In this document: positions 22,481-34,653 of the stretch, one piece after another
Layout of the letters: every line of letters starts with the position of its first letter
Numbering within the stretch: the first letter of the stretch is position 1
Assembly: GCA_025345505.1 (NCBI GenBank)
Contig: JANVCC010000012.1
Span: 258,013-322,012 of the forward strand
DNA: 64,000 bases
Reading direction: 5' to 3'
Origin: Todiramphus chloris collaris
Lineage: Eukaryota; Chordata; Aves; Coraciiformes; Alcedinidae
The notes under the pieces: generated by a model
Seen by the model: the letters and a program-made list of their open reading frames with translations, nothing else
The model's database searches: none
What the model was told of the DNA's origin: nothing
Position numbers and translations under genes: made by a program

Positions 22481-23679
22481 CACACACAGCTGCAAAACCC
22501 ACCACGTTTCTCTGAGGTTCATAGCAGTCTAGGTCATTAGTCCTTGAGGTGGGGCAAAAATAGAAGAATTAAGTTTCACTGTGAAATACAAGAATAAAAA
22601 TTCTTGGTATTTCTATGCCTTTTTTTGTTTGTTTGTTAAATATTTGATCTTTAGATTTATTATTTTTTTCTGTATTCCTTGCTACTTTTTAAAAGAAAAT
22701 CTTGGGGGCATTGAAATTCATTTTACTACAGGAAAGAATACACAGGATTTCAGCCTTGCTGAGTGTCAATCAACCATCATGATTATATTTATCAACAAAA
22801 ATGATATCAGAAAAATACTTCACATTCAGAGAAGGGGTTTGGAGAAGCACTACTTCATTTTGCCCCTTGATTTGTAACATTACTAGACTTCACGTTGGTG
22901 GAATGGTTTTGCAACTGAAGGTGAAGCAAGAGCCAAGATGTCCCCACTCAGCTATGTGCCTGTGGTTCTGGTTCTCCTTGTGCAGCCTGGATGGAATCAT
23001 GGAGCATATAGTACCAGTTTGGAATGCTCTGCAGGTATAAATTATAACATGCTAACTGTAGCTTCTGAAAATTGAAGTCATATTGAAAAAAAACAACCAT
23101 GAAACCAAAAGCATTACTCCCCAAATGTATTTTAGTTAACTACATATTGCCAGGATGGAAACTCTATAGATTGCAGATTCAAGAAGGTGATATGGACAGC
23201 AAGGAGTGTAATAATTAAATTGCACAGTGCACCTGAATGTGGGCTATTGCAGTGATTAATTTTAAATGCTGTCCTGTAGTTATAATCAAACTGTATTCTC
23301 TGCAGAAACCTTTGTGCGCAAACAGTAAGGAGCTGTTATGCATTATTGACTTTGGAGTAGCTGGAAGAAATTCAAAACATCTTCATATAAATTACATTTT
23401 GGTCATGGTCTGCTCATCCATACCAGCTTCGTGGGCTCAAGCTCCCCCCTCCCTGAAACGCAGCTCCTGGCTATAATGCAGCCTCACTGCCCCATCTTGT
23501 CAGCACACCTTTTCTGTTTCGTATGCCCACCAAGGAGGTTTCCTGCAGGACATGAGCAGCACAGCTGGGTTTCCTCACCCCCAACCCCACTTAGATCCCA
23601 TCAGAGGTGCATCCATCATGTGCTCTCCAGGAGAAACTAGTCCCAGATCCCTGAATTCAAGCCATAGCTGATGAAGAAG
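22481..23679. other. Unique AT-rich stretch
   Basis: No gene or transposon supported. Frames at 22581-22877 and 22801-23040 are chance-like. Confidence 0.45.
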
Positions 23680-24160
23680 AATCACAGAATGGTAGAGTTT
23701 GGAAGGGATCTCTGGAGATCATATCATCCAACTCCCTCTGCTAAAGCAAAGTTGTCTAGAGCAGGTTGCTCAGGATCGTGTCCAGGTGGGTTTGGAATCT
23801 CTCCAGAGACTCCACAACCTCTCTGGGCAGCCTGTGCCAGGCTCTGGCACCCTCACAGCAAAGAAGTTTTTCCTCTTGTTCAGATGGAACCTCTTGGGTT
23901 CCAGTTTGTGCCCATTGCCCTGTCACTGGGCACCACTGAAAACAGTCTGGCCCCATCTTCTTGACCCCTGCCCTTTAGCTCTTGAGAAGCATTGATCAGA
24001 TCCCCTCTCAGTCTTCTCGGAGCTAAATAGCCCAAGGGCTCTCTGCCTTTCCTAGTCAGAGATGCTCCAGTCCCCTCAGCATCTTCATAGCCTCCACTGG
24101 AGTCTCCTTGTCTCTCTTGAACTGGCCTCGCTAGGACAGAGTAGAGAAGGAAGAGAATCT
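23680..24160 (-). mobile_element. CR1 LINE, group C
   Basis: A - strand copy of about 480 bp with 3' end AATCACAGAATGGTAGAG, then TCTCCAGAGACTCCACAACC and TTGATCAGATCCCCTCTCAG. It fades near 24160 (5' truncation). Confidence 0.93.
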
Positions 24161-25090
24161 CCTATGAAAGGATGATCTCTCTACGAAGAGAGACTGCAGT
24201 GCTGTGCTGGGAAGCTCTTCCCCTGCCTTGCCCCAAGCCTGGCAGGGATGCAGCTTTGATGAAGCTTCTACTTGGTCTTATGAGTCACCACTTCCCCATG
24301 TTTTTCCTCAGGGATGTGCTACCACTGGTGCTTTTTGCTGCTGTCTTTCCTTTTATAGTATTTGGGGTTTACCCCAGTTAAGGCAAAAAGTAACTAGGGA
24401 AAAAGTAATTTAGAAACTACACAATGTGTTTATTTTTTTGCTGTGTAGCCCCATCAACAAAAGGGCTGCCAGAAGGCGGATGTGGAGAAGGGAAGCAGTG
24501 AAGTGCCCCGGGTTGCACCTTGGAGATAGTCCCGCTGTAAAACAAGTGTCTTGACTGATGCCTTATTTCAGAGCTTTCTCTTCTGGGGATACACTCCCTT
24601 GTACACTGCCTTGGCTGCTTTTAAATTTTCATTTTACTTCTTCTCTTGGCAGTACCACTCACTGGTGGAAACATGGAGGGGATTCCCAGAGCATATTTCC
24701 TTGTCCCAAAAAAGTTGGGTAGCCTCCAGCCAGCTCCATGAACATCAGGCTGTTCTCATTGAGCTGAAGGGATGTTTGATGCTGTGTGGTGCTGAACTCA
24801 ACAATCAACCCTCTCTATTCCATGATATATTTTTCAAAGTGAAGACATCCTCACATCTACATCCCTCTCTCCCTGCATCTTACACTGTCACCGGGATCAT
24901 CCCTGCATCCAAGTGTCCCTTCCAGTGCTCTCACTGAAACATCCCTGCATGTTTATTGAGTACTTTTTGTCATCCTTAAGATTTTTCTTTCTTATTTTCT
25001 GCCTAAGAAAAACAAACCGGTGCAGGGTCTGTCATGTGTTGATCTGGGCAAGTGTTTCTAATAAAACATTCATAACATTTTGCTCTTTTA
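24161..25090. other. Unique non-coding stretch
   Basis: No gene or transposon supported. The 128-codon frame at 24551-24937 (+) has no recognisable features. Confidence 0.45.
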
Positions 25091-25335
25091 CGAGTTAAAT
25101 GGTGGCCCGCGTGTGTTTATGAGCTGTGCTGTATTAGTTGTCGCAGAAAATATAGGCTCATTTAAAGCATCGCAATAAAGAGCCTGTTGTAGAGAAGGGG
25201 TTTTTATACTTTATTCATCTCTATTGATGTAGAATCCCCTTGAGAATCTGCAAACCTTTTGCTTAGTCAACTTCTCTTGGCTGTTTCGCCACAGCTCTCT
25301 CATCAAGGGGATATTACAAAGTACTTAATATTTAC
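25091..25335. promoter_or_regulatory. Repeat-free block with a 10-bp inverted repeat
   Basis: ATCCCCTTGA (25234-25243) and its exact reverse complement TCAAGGGGAT (25303-25312) lie about 60 bases apart in a block free of transposons. It could fold or hold a paired factor site; the function is unknown. Confidence 0.3.
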
Positions 25336-25370
25336 TTATTTGATGAGCATTGCCAGGACCTTTGCTGTTA

Positions 25371-26265
25371 GAATCATAGAATCATAGAATACCAGGTTGG
25401 AAGGGACCTCAAGAATCATCTGGTCCAACCTTTCTTGGCAAAAGTCCGGTCTAGACAAGCTGGCCCAGTGCACCCTGTTCATCTGAATCTTAAAAGCATC
25501 CAGTGCTGGGGACTCCACCACTTCCCTGGGGACCTTATTGCAATGGCTGATTGTTCTTTTTCTGATAAATATTCTTCTTGTATCCAATCACGTATTCCTC
25601 TTGTCCCCACCATTCCTCATCTTTTCCATGGGACTCCTGTAAAAAGGGAGCTGTCCTTTAAATACTGGAACATGGTGAGAGAGTCTTCCCTGAGCCTTCT
25701 TTTGTCCAGGCTGAACAAAGCCAGTTCTCTCAGCCTTTCCTCACATGGCAGCTTCCCAGTACTCAGGTCATCTTGTTGGCCTTTCTCTGGATCCTCTCCA
25801 GCCTGTCCACAGCTTTTTTGCATAGTGGGAACCAAAACTGAGCAGAGAATTCCGTGTGTGGCCTGAGCAGCTCTGAATAGAGTGGGACAGTGATGCGTTA
25901 TCTCTGCTGGTGATGCCCTTGTTGATAGGACCCAGCATACTGTTGGGTTTATTTGCTGCAGAAGCACAACATTCGCTCACATTGAGCTTGTTGTCCACCA
26001 AGAGCCCCAGGTCCCTTTCCACAGAGCTGCTCCACAGGTGGGTAGATCCCAGCCTATGCTGTGCTCCTGGATTCTATTTTCCCATGTGCAAGACCTGCAT
26101 TTGTCCTTGTTGTACTTCATCAGGTTCTTGTTGTCCCACTCTTCCAGCCTGTCCAGGTCTTCCTGCAGGGTGGATCTCTTGCAACGTCCACTTCCCCACT
26201 CAGTTTGGTGTCAGCAGCAAACTTCTTCAAGGTACACTTGATCCCTTCACCCAAGGCAGAATATA
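25371..26265 (-). mobile_element. CR1 LINE, group E, ~890 bp
   Basis: The only copy of its type here. The 3' end at 25371 carries two AGAATCAT units, then GGTTGGAAGGGACCTCAAG and TCATCTGGTCCAACC. On the - strand it climbs through the ORF2 C-terminus to the segment just past the RT core (GGTGTCAGCAGCAAACTT near 26210 is the reverse of the FADDTKL-proximal region). Frames at 25617-25967 and 25768-26022 (-) show LPCEERLRELALFSLDKRRL and MERDLGLLVDNKL; breaks separate them. Confidence 0.93.
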
Positions 26266-27695
26266 TTCCTCTACCTTGATGCAGCAGCTGTTGGATAAAT
26301 AAAGGGGTGGTGGTTTTTATCTGGGGAAGAAAGATGGGGGGTGGTTTTCAGCAAGTCCTTTGATGGGCTGGTGTGGCATTAGGTTTAAAATCCACGTCCT
26401 ATAGTTAAAACACACTTTTAAGCCTCATTTTGCTTAGTACGTCTTGCTCTTTGGTGTTCCAGGACTCTGGTGCACTGGGCAGAGGATCAGATGAAAGCTC
26501 TGCCATTAATATGTGCCCTATATGTCACATTTTTGCAGTTTTGGAATAAAACTCCATGCTTCTGTTATGTAGGAACCATATTAATTTACTTCAGGGAAAC
26601 ATTTGCCGGACTTCTGTTTTCCTTGTTTTTTTAATCAGCAGACAATTTATTACAGAAACTTCAGTCGATGTGGAAACTGTACTTGATTTAAAGCAGGATT
26701 GCAAACTTAGCACATATCCTAAAGAAACAAGATATTTATAGATCATCTTGGGTTTGAATTGGAATCTACCTGGCTTTCTAGGGTGGACACGTGCTGTGCC
26801 TAAACCCAAAGCTTTAGAGATAAAACATGACACTGGAATGCCTGGCTAATCTCATAGAGAGCTGCTGCTGTGATAATGAATATGTTGTGATCATTGAAAA
26901 TGTTTATTATTCTTTTTATTATGATTATTTTCTTCTCCTTCTCCTATTATTATTATTTAATTATTATTATTACTGTTAGGAGGGCACAGTCTGCCACAAG
27001 CACCCAATAATGTTCTGCAAGTGTGGCATCTACAGGTCCTGTCCTGATGGCACATTCCAGGCTTTTTTTGTGTATATCAGAGGATAAATGAACTTTTCTA
27101 ATTGCCACGTGAAAAAAAAACCCTAAGGCCAGCTCTGTTATCCCAGATTTTGTTCCTCCAAAGCCTCACATTCCCAGTGGAGCTGCAAAGGCAGACAAGG
27201 TGTTTTCAGGAGGTTTCCTTCGCAAGAAATTAATGATTTCAGGGAAATCAGTTGTTAGTTAGTGGGATAATACACATTTCTGTCCTTTTCCTATAGCACC
27301 TACGCAGCAGTTTCATGGGGCTCAGCATCATCGTGCCTTCTGCCTTGCAGGTGTTGTTGCCTTCAGTGCCATACCCATGCTACAAGATTAACAGCCTCCA
27401 TATCTTTTAATCCCGTCAACTGTTTTTTTAGTTCCCTTCTCTGCTTATGTATTTACGTGACCCTTTATAAATATTGTATAAACCACTGGGTTTTTTCCAT
27501 GTGAACGAATAGCCAGGATTCTATTAAAGAACAGGACACGATATAATTTTAAAAATTCAACAGAGTGTTGCAAACTGGCTTTCTTCCTTTAAAAATATTT
27601 CAGGTGTGTTCACCAGGATGTGGAGAAACAAGGAAAATGTATCAGGATGTAAAAAAGAAAAGAGAAATCTTTGCAGTAATAATGATTTTTAGGAA
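26266..27695. other. Unique stretch with an AT-rich microsatellite
   Basis: No gene supported. An imperfect (TTA)n run occupies about 26920-26976. Confidence 0.5.
26920..26976. repeat. Imperfect (TTA)n microsatellite
   Basis: Repeated ATT units with a CT-rich interruption. Confidence 0.85.
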
Positions 27696-27970
27696 GAATC
27701 ATAGAATCATAGAGGGTTTGAGTTGGATCAGACCTTAAAAATCATCTAGTTCCAGCCCACTTGCCATAGGCAGGGGGACATCTTCCCCTAAAGCAGGTTC
27801 CTCAAAGATCTATCCAGCCTGGTCTTGACCATATCCAGTGATGGAGCATCCACAGCAACCTGTTCCAGTGTCTCACAACTTTCAGAGTGATACTTGGATC
27901 ATCTTTGTGGCCTCCTCTGGCCCCGCTCTAACAGGTCAATGTCCTTCTTGTGTTGGGGGTTCCAGAGCTG
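27696..27970 (-). mobile_element. CR1 LINE, group D, internally deleted
   Basis: 3' end GAATCATAGAATCATAGAGG, then TCATCTAGTTCCAGCCC. At about 27892 the copy jumps from CAGAGTGATA to CTTGGATCATCTTTGTGGCC, skipping some 150 bases of the usual element. Confidence 0.9.
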
Positions 27971-28739
27971 AAAGAAAGGAAACATAAGTTTATTGGGGAA
28001 ATAACTTTATTTTTCTTCCAGTGTGGGACTCGGATAGCCAGCATCTGTGGTTATTCTGCCCAGAGGGATTAGGAAGATCCATCTACATCAGTCATTATTA
28101 CTGCCTCAGCAGCTTTCCCAGGGCTTCCTTGAGGTCTTGGCTCTGGGCCTGGGTTCCTCCATCACCCATTTTGTCTCCATTCTTCACTCCCAGTTCTGCC
28201 TACAGTTTTTTTTCCTGCCTCTTCAGCCTGGGCTGTGGCAGTGATGTTATAAGTTGGCAAACAAACTGAAAACATAAAAATAATTCTGTTCAATTTGAAT
28301 AATAATTAATATTTATTCTTCTCCAAACGTCCCGTTTGCCTGCCAGACAGTCTGATTGCATTTAATAGAAATTATTTTGTGCAACCCTAAATGTTTCATT
28401 TCAATCATTCATGAGAAAATCAAAAGAAACAAAGGGCAAAGAGAGGTGCTAATTTTCTCTTCAGACCAAAGTCCCAGGGTTAGGATTTTTCTGGAGTGTA
28501 TGGAAGAACCAGCTTCAGTTTTGTCTGAGAAGGTTTGAACCTGCATGCTCTCAATTCAAGAGTGATCACAGTGCTTAAGAATATTTTTGGGATGCTTTTC
28601 CTATTTATTTATAATCCTGCATCATTTTGCATTAACACTGGAATGGGACCAGAGTCCAAATGAATGTCGAGCAGGTTCAGTCCTCTTTTTTTTTATCCAG
28701 ATGAAACTGTCCCATCAATCTGAAGGGAAATCACCAAAT
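27971..28739. other. Unique non-coding stretch
   Basis: No gene or repeat supported. Confidence 0.4.
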
Positions 28740-28742
28740 ATT

Positions 28743-28763
28743 TCAGGTTGGAAAGGACCTTCC
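28743..28763 (-). mobile_element. Tiny inverted CR1 3'-end piece
   Basis: Reads AGGTTGGAAAGGACCTT on the + strand, which is the reverse of a CR1 3' end, joined directly to the + copy that follows. Confidence 0.5.
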
Positions 28764-29092
28764 TTAAAGAGGGCCTATAAGAAAGATGGGGACAAACTTT
28801 CTAGCAGGACCTGTAGTGAGAGGTCCAAGAGGTGATGGTTTTGACCTAAAAGGGGGGACATTTAGACTAAAGAGAAGAAAGACATTTTTTCTAATGAGGG
28901 TGGTGAGACCCTGTCCCAGGTTGCCCAGAGAGGTGGTCGATGCCCCACCCCTGGAACCATTCCAGGTGAGGTTGGCTAGGGCTCTGAGCAACCTGCTCTA
29001 GTTGCAGATGTCCCTGCTCCTTGCAGGGAGGTTGAACTAGGTTTGCTTGAAAGGTGTCTTCCAACCCAAACCATTCGGTGCTTCTGTGATTA
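28764..29092 (+). mobile_element. CR1 LINE, group A
   Basis: About 330 bp from TTAAAGAGGGCCTATAAG to CCATTCGGTGCTTCTGTGAT. Bases 28786-29001 stay open for 71 codons of the ORF2 C-terminus (RPCPRLPREVVDAPPLEPFQ near residues 41-60). Confidence 0.92.
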
Positions 29093-30083
29093 TCTGCTTT
29101 CTTTGATTCACACTTTTCTTCCTATGAAGATCATTATTCAGTTAGGAAATTAAAGTACAGATAAGCTCAACTGCCAGCATTCCAGGAAGAAAACTGAGCT
29201 CAGCTTTTGCTGATACATATTTACCCTAATAGTCATAAAATGTGCCTCGGACAGAGTTAAGTTAGATAAAACACTGGGCAATGGTCTCACAAGAAGAGCA
29301 CTCTGCCGGAAAGCAGAGACGGGTTCCAACTCAGAAGAGCTGAGATATCTCTAGGAGAACCTCCTGCTTTTTTTGCCTTCTCTCAGCTGTTATTCTCTCA
29401 TCCTGCTCTCAAAGAAACTGTGACCAGCTTTTTGTATTTCCACTAATTGCACATTCTAGGAAAACAAAACAATGTAATGCTCATCACATGTAACGTGCAT
29501 CATCATAAGGCATCGGTATGAATAGGGATGTGTTTCAGATGAGAGGGCACTGCTCCTCCTTTCCTGTTTCTGCTGGGTGACTCATCATCATCCTGAATTT
29601 GGGAGGATGTGGAATTCCACTGACAAAGCAGCATCAGCTGCAAAAGCTTTGTGTCCATAGATCCTGTAAACTTAAAAAAACCCCAAACAAACCAAACGCA
29701 CAAAAAAATCAAGAAACCTGGTGCTCAGACCAATAGTGCAGCAGAAGGTGTAGAATCTTTCCATAAATGTCATAAAATTTTCCATAAAAGCCCCTAAAGT
29801 TCTAAAGGAAGACTTTGGTCGTGCAAGTGAGGAGATAATGGGATCAGGTTTTAAGGTGCTGCTATTTGGTTTCCACTGTGCTCACCTGCTCTCTGAGGAT
29901 GGCTCCAGCCAAAGCACTTTGGGGCTCAAGCACTATCAGAGGAGGGGAAAAAAAACCCAAACAAAAAACCAGCAATAAAATGAACATTCTTGTACACACT
30001 GCCTCAGAATCTAGAAAGAGAAATGGAGGAAAGTCACTATTCAATGGGCAGCTGAGATAAGACAGGCCCAATGGTATATAAGT
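29093..30083. other. Unique non-coding stretch
   Basis: No gene supported. There are short A/C-rich low-complexity runs near 29675-29710 and 29947-29970. Confidence 0.45.
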
Positions 30084-30186
30084 TAAAAAAGGACTGGGAC
30101 AGGTTGGTCAAACACTCGAACAGTCTTCCTAGAAAGGTGGTCGATACCCCAAACCTGTCAGTGTTTAAGAGGCATTTGGATAATCG
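30084..30186 (+). mobile_element. CR1 LINE fragment, group X
   Basis: About 100 bases (ACAGTCTTCCTAGAAAGG, GTCAGTGTTTAAGAGGCATT) from a different, probably older CR1 type. It is cut off before its 3' end by the - strand copy that starts at 30189. Confidence 0.8.
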
Positions 30187-30188
30187 CA

Positions 30189-30466
30189 GAGTCCCAGCAT
30201 GGTAGGATTTTGAAAGGACCTCTGGAGATCATCTCGTCCAACTTCCTGCGAAAGCAGAGTCACCCAGAGCAGGTTGCCCAGGATCACATTGTCCAGGTGG
30301 GCTTGAAATCTTTCCAGAGAAGGAGACTCCACAGCCTGGGCCAGGCTCTGGCACCCTCACAGCAAAGAAGTTTCTTCATCTGTTGAGATGGAACCTCCTG
30401 TGTTCCAGTTTGTGCCCATTTCCCCTTACCCTGTCATTGGGCACCACTGAAAAGAGTCTGGCCTTG
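30189..30466 (-). mobile_element. CR1 LINE, group C
   Basis: About 280 bp, 3' end GCAGAGTCCCAGCATGGTAG, then TCACATTGTCCAGGTGGGCT and CACTGAAAAGAGTCTGG, where it stops. Confidence 0.9.
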
Positions 30467-30547
30467 ACCCTAGAAATGTAGGCTCATCTTAGCTAGGCAT
30501 CTCACACATACCAGATGCACGACACCTACCAGCTGAGGTACATGAAA

Positions 30548-30722
30548 GTGCTCATCTAGTCCAACCCCCCGGCAGGGAGCAGGGACATCTGCAACTAGAG
30601 CAGGTTGCTCAGAGCCCCAGACAACCTCACCTGGAATGGTTCCAGGGATGGGGCATTGACCACCTCTCTGGGCAACTGGGGCCAGGGTCTCACCACCCTC
30701 AGTGTAAAATATTTCTTCATAT
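30548..30722 (-). mobile_element. CR1 LINE, group A, lacking 3' tail
   Basis: About 175 bp from GCTCATCTAGTCCAACCC to AATATTTCTTCAT. The last ~45 bases of the element (the AGAATGGTTTGGG side) are not present. Confidence 0.88.
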
Positions 30723-31859
30723 GATGATCATGTAATTTCCCTGTATTGTCTATCACAAGTAAAATGCTAAAGCGGTGCAATGTGATAATCTGTCTTGTAC
30801 TAAGTGTACAAATTAAGTAGAGTAATTAGGAAGTGCTGTCTGCTTCTGTTAAAAATTCACATTCAGTGAGTAGTGAACACTCCCTGTTAGGTCATCATTT
30901 TTCTTTCCTTGCCTCTGTATATTCCCCTAATTCTCTAACTTCATTTTCACAGGTAAAATGGAAAAGGTAATAACAACAGAAAGTCTGATTTCACCCTGAA
31001 ACAAGTCTATACTGAGGCACACTGGTGGGATCTTTAGTCTTCTGATCAGATTTTTGCTACATATTCAATTTAATGCATGCATACAGCTCAACCTTTGGGA
31101 AGCAAAGACCTTCTTGAATATTCATTAAATAAGTCCTTCTAACGTCCTGAGCTTGCATACCTAATCAGGTGATACATTTATTTTCTTAATCCCTCCTGAC
31201 CTCCTTCCATATGTAAATTACAGAATTTGAAAGCATATACTTCAGCACCAGGTATGGAATCCAGCTGATTACTCTTACAGTAATTGCAATGCCTCTTCCC
31301 AAAATTTCCTGGAAAAAAAATCCTCAATCTTAAGTCTCATTTGGCTCTCCCATGCCCTTGACCACTAATAAATCAGTTTTAGCCCATTTATGTTTCCTAT
31401 GAAAGGAACCTTCCTCTACATTTTCTTTAATCTCCTGAAAGCCTGAACAAATTACACCAAAAGGCTTTTTGGAAAATTGCTTGAAAACATTTTCAAGCAG
31501 GTAAGATACCAAGTCATAGTCACACTAATGGTTTGGAGCTCTTTCCTTTTAATTCATTGGTGAAACATTAAGGGCATGGTCCGGTAAGTTTTCCTCAGGC
31601 ACCCCTAATGCCATCATATATTTAATACAACCAAATGGCATTCCTTGTTTTCTGTAACGAAATCTAGTTCACATGGAGGAAGGGTCTCAAAAGCAAACCG
31701 GTGTTTTGAAAATCATAATGATGAGAGCATGAATAATAATAGTAAAAAATAATAATGCCATCACTTCCCTTCCTGAACTTTCCATTTATTCTATAGCTTT
31801 AAAGTCAAAACACAGTGATATTCTTTAGGGTTGCTTTTATTCTAGTAGTATTGATTGGA
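30723..31859. other. Unique AT-rich stretch
   Basis: Over 1.1 kb without a recognised transposon or gene. Confidence 0.45.
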
Positions 31860-32403
31860 TTATAGAGTCTAGAATTGTTTTGGTTAGAACAGACCTTTAA
31901 GATCATCTAGTCCAACCGTTAACCCAGCACTGCCAGGTCACCACTAAACCATGGCCCTCAGCACCACATCTACACAGCTCTGAAACCCCTCCAGGGATGG
32001 GGACTCCACCATGCCCTGGGCAGCCTGGGACAGGCCTTTACAAACCTTTTGCAGAAGAATTTGTTCCTCAGGTCCAATCTAAACCTCCCCTACTGGGATT
32101 TGCGGCCATTTCCTCTTGTCCTATGACTTGTTCCTTGGGAGAGGAGACCAACCCCCACCTAGTTTCAGCCTCCTTTCAGGTTGTTGCTGAGAGTGAGAAG
32201 GTCTCCCCTGAGCCTCCTTTTCTCCAGGCTCAACAACCCCAGGTCCCTCAGCTGCTCCTCACAACACTTGTGCTCTAGACCCTTCCCCAGCTTTATTGCC
32301 CTTCTCTGGACATGCTCCAGCCCCTCACTGTCCTTCTTGGAGTCAGAGGCCCAAAACTGAACCCAGGATTCAAGCTATGGTCTCACCAGTGACGAAGTAC
32401 AGT
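31860..32403 (-). mobile_element. CR1 LINE, group B
   Basis: About 545 bp, 3' end TCTAGAATTGTTTTGGTTAG, through CATCCAGGC-type ORF2 reverse text to GGCCCAAAACTGAACCCAGG and a few bases beyond. The + strand frame at 31997-32278 is an antisense shadow. Confidence 0.93.
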
Positions 32404-32552
32404 GAGTATTCTGCTTGACAAATACATGCCTTATTTTGCTCCTCAAATTAAACTAGAGCATAAGTAAAATATCTACTTAAAATCATGGTGAATGTATATT
32501 TACCACAATTTATGTTTATAGTTGCCACAGATATTTATATCTAGCACAAATA
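32404..32552. other. Short unique spacer
   Basis: AT-rich, nothing supported. Confidence 0.4.
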
Positions 32553-33258
32553 CAGGCTGGGCGATAAGTGTATTGGGAGCAGCCCTACAGAGGAGGACTT
32601 GAGGGTGCCAGTTGACAAGAAAGAAGCTCAACATGAGTCAGCGATGTGTGCTTCCTGCATGGAAAGCCAACCATATCCTGGGCTGCATAAAACGCAGCAG
32701 GTCAGGAGGTGATTCTGCCCCTCTGCTCTGCTCTGGTGAGACCTCACCTGCAGTGCTGGGTCCCACTCTGGAGTCCTCAGCACAGGAGAGAGAGGGACCT
32801 GTTGGAGCGGGGCCAGAGGAGGCCACAGCAATGCTGGGAGGGCTGGAACCCCTCTGCTGGGAGGCCAGGCTGAGAGAGCTGGGGTTGTTCAGCCTGGAGA
32901 AGAGAAGGCTCCAGGGAGAACTTCTTGTGGCCTTTCAGTACCTAAAGGAGCCTACAGGAAAGCTGGAGATGTATTTTTTATAACAGCTTGTAGTGATGAC
33001 AGTAATGACTTTAAATTAAAAGATGGTAGTTTTAGTTTAGATGTAAGGAAGAAGTTCTTCAGTGTGAGGGTGGTGAAACACTGGCTCAGGTTGCCCAGAC
33101 AGGTGGTCAATGCCTTATCCCTTGAAACATTCTAGGTGAGGTTGGATGGGGCTCTGAGCAACTTACTCTAGTAGAAGATGTCTCTTAGCTCTGCAGGGGG
33201 ATTGTAACTAGATGATCTTTAAGGTCCCTTCCAACCCAAACCATTCTATGATTTCTAT
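32553..33258 (+). mobile_element. CR1 LINE, groups A/D intermediate, ~705 bp
   Basis: Begins at AGGCTGGGCGATAAGTG (just after the RT core) and ends at AAACCATTCTATGATTTCTA. The frame 32612-32983 holds LLRELG-type ORF2 text ([20 protein letters not shown] near residues 84-103). It mixes group A (GGGGCTCTGAGCAACTT) and group D (AACTAGATGATCTTTAAGG) words. Confidence 0.92.
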
Positions 33259-34505
33259 TAAATATATTGGAGATAAGGGTACACATAATAACGGATTGTA
33301 GACCTCTGTATGATGATCATAGAATGACATAAATTAATATTATTTAACTTGGTAAGGCTGCTCCTCAGTGCTAATTTTAATAATCAGAAAGTAGCAAAAA
33401 AAAAAAAACCTGTAAAAAGATACGGAGAAGACAAAATAGTTGGGGAGCAACCAATGCTTGTTGAGATTTGGACTAAAAATCCCACAACTCAAGCTACTTC
33501 AGGCAAGTTTTTGCTGTCATGGAAAATGAATTCAGCACTGACACTGATTTTATTATGCACTCCAATAAAACAGGTTATTGCATTACGTAGGTTATATGTG
33601 GTTATAGAAGACAGATGCTATAGGAAGTACGGTACTTTCTTCTTTTTCACTGTTATGAGTGAAAATTTTAAGCTGGGATCTTCTTTTGATGCTCTTAATC
33701 ATGAGAACAGGGCAGAACCTTTGTAACTTCTTCCTTAGCTGAGACATAATGACGAAGCTGAGGTACAGCTTTGTTGCCTGTTGGCACCCTGAACCACATT
33801 CAGAGTGTCCCCTCTTCTGCCAGCGGTTGTACAAACGAATCAAGACAGCGTGTTGTACCATGCTTCCAAGATACAATTACCAGGCAGCCAGTGGTTGTAA
33901 TTTTCTGTGGGGGGGAAAAAAAAAGGTGTTGATTCCTTCCGCGAGGAAAGGATAAATGCCACGCATTTATCCGGTGTCACCTGCAGGTTGCAGGATGGTT
34001 GATCTAGGTTTAAGTGGTACGTAACTACCCGGTGCAAGCTGCTTCTGAGACACAAAACAAAAGGTGCAGTGAGGAACTGAAATATTTAACTTGTTTGGAA
34101 GGAAGATAGAGCACTGAAGTTGCAAAGCCCTAAATGAGGGATATTTGTGCTGTTTATATAATATCTGTACTATTGCAGTAGCTTTAGGAAGACTTTTAGA
34201 TTCTGCTGAAGCTATTCAGATCTTCACTTTCATGTTCTTTTTCATAATGTCTTTATCTTTTGATATGCCAACACCAAAAAGATCCTGCCAAGCTGTCAGA
34301 AACCATAAAAAAGGAAGTTGCCCTGTTTATTGACCTCTGCCTGAAAGCTGGGGACTTCATTTTCTTAGATGTTTTCCTCATTTCACCTCCTATATTATTA
34401 TAACCATCAGACTTTCAAGCATAGGACAAGCTGAGAGCCTAAGAATTGCTAGTCTGCAGCAAGTCCTCATGGTCCACCTGCTTCTTTCTCCTCTCCATGG
34501 CAGCA
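33259..34505. other. Unique non-coding stretch
   Basis: No transposon seen. The 125-codon frame at 33349-33726 (+) has no recognisable features and sits in AT-rich DNA. Poly(A)-like runs lie at about 33396-33408 and 33920-33929. Confidence 0.45.
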
Positions 34506-34653
34506 CCAGATGCTGCAAGGAGGCACCAAGACCTCCACAATGAGAAAATATGGAGGATCCTTTCCTTCACCTCTCCAGGTGCATGCAGGTTAAGTCCCAT
34601 GAAGAGCTGTTATTTTGATTTGGGCTCCCTGATATGAAATCTCCAAACTCAAA
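34506..34653. repeat. Inverted copy of the flank at 47513-47654
   Basis: The reverse complement of 47513-47654 aligns along this whole block; shared runs include CCTCCACAATGAGAA, TTCACCTCTCCAGGTGCATG, TAAGTCCCAT and AGAGCTGTTATTTTG. It lies directly beyond the 3' end of the CR1 at 34654, as its partner does beyond the CR1 ending at 47512. Candidate transduced 3' flank or duplicated segment. Confidence 0.8.
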
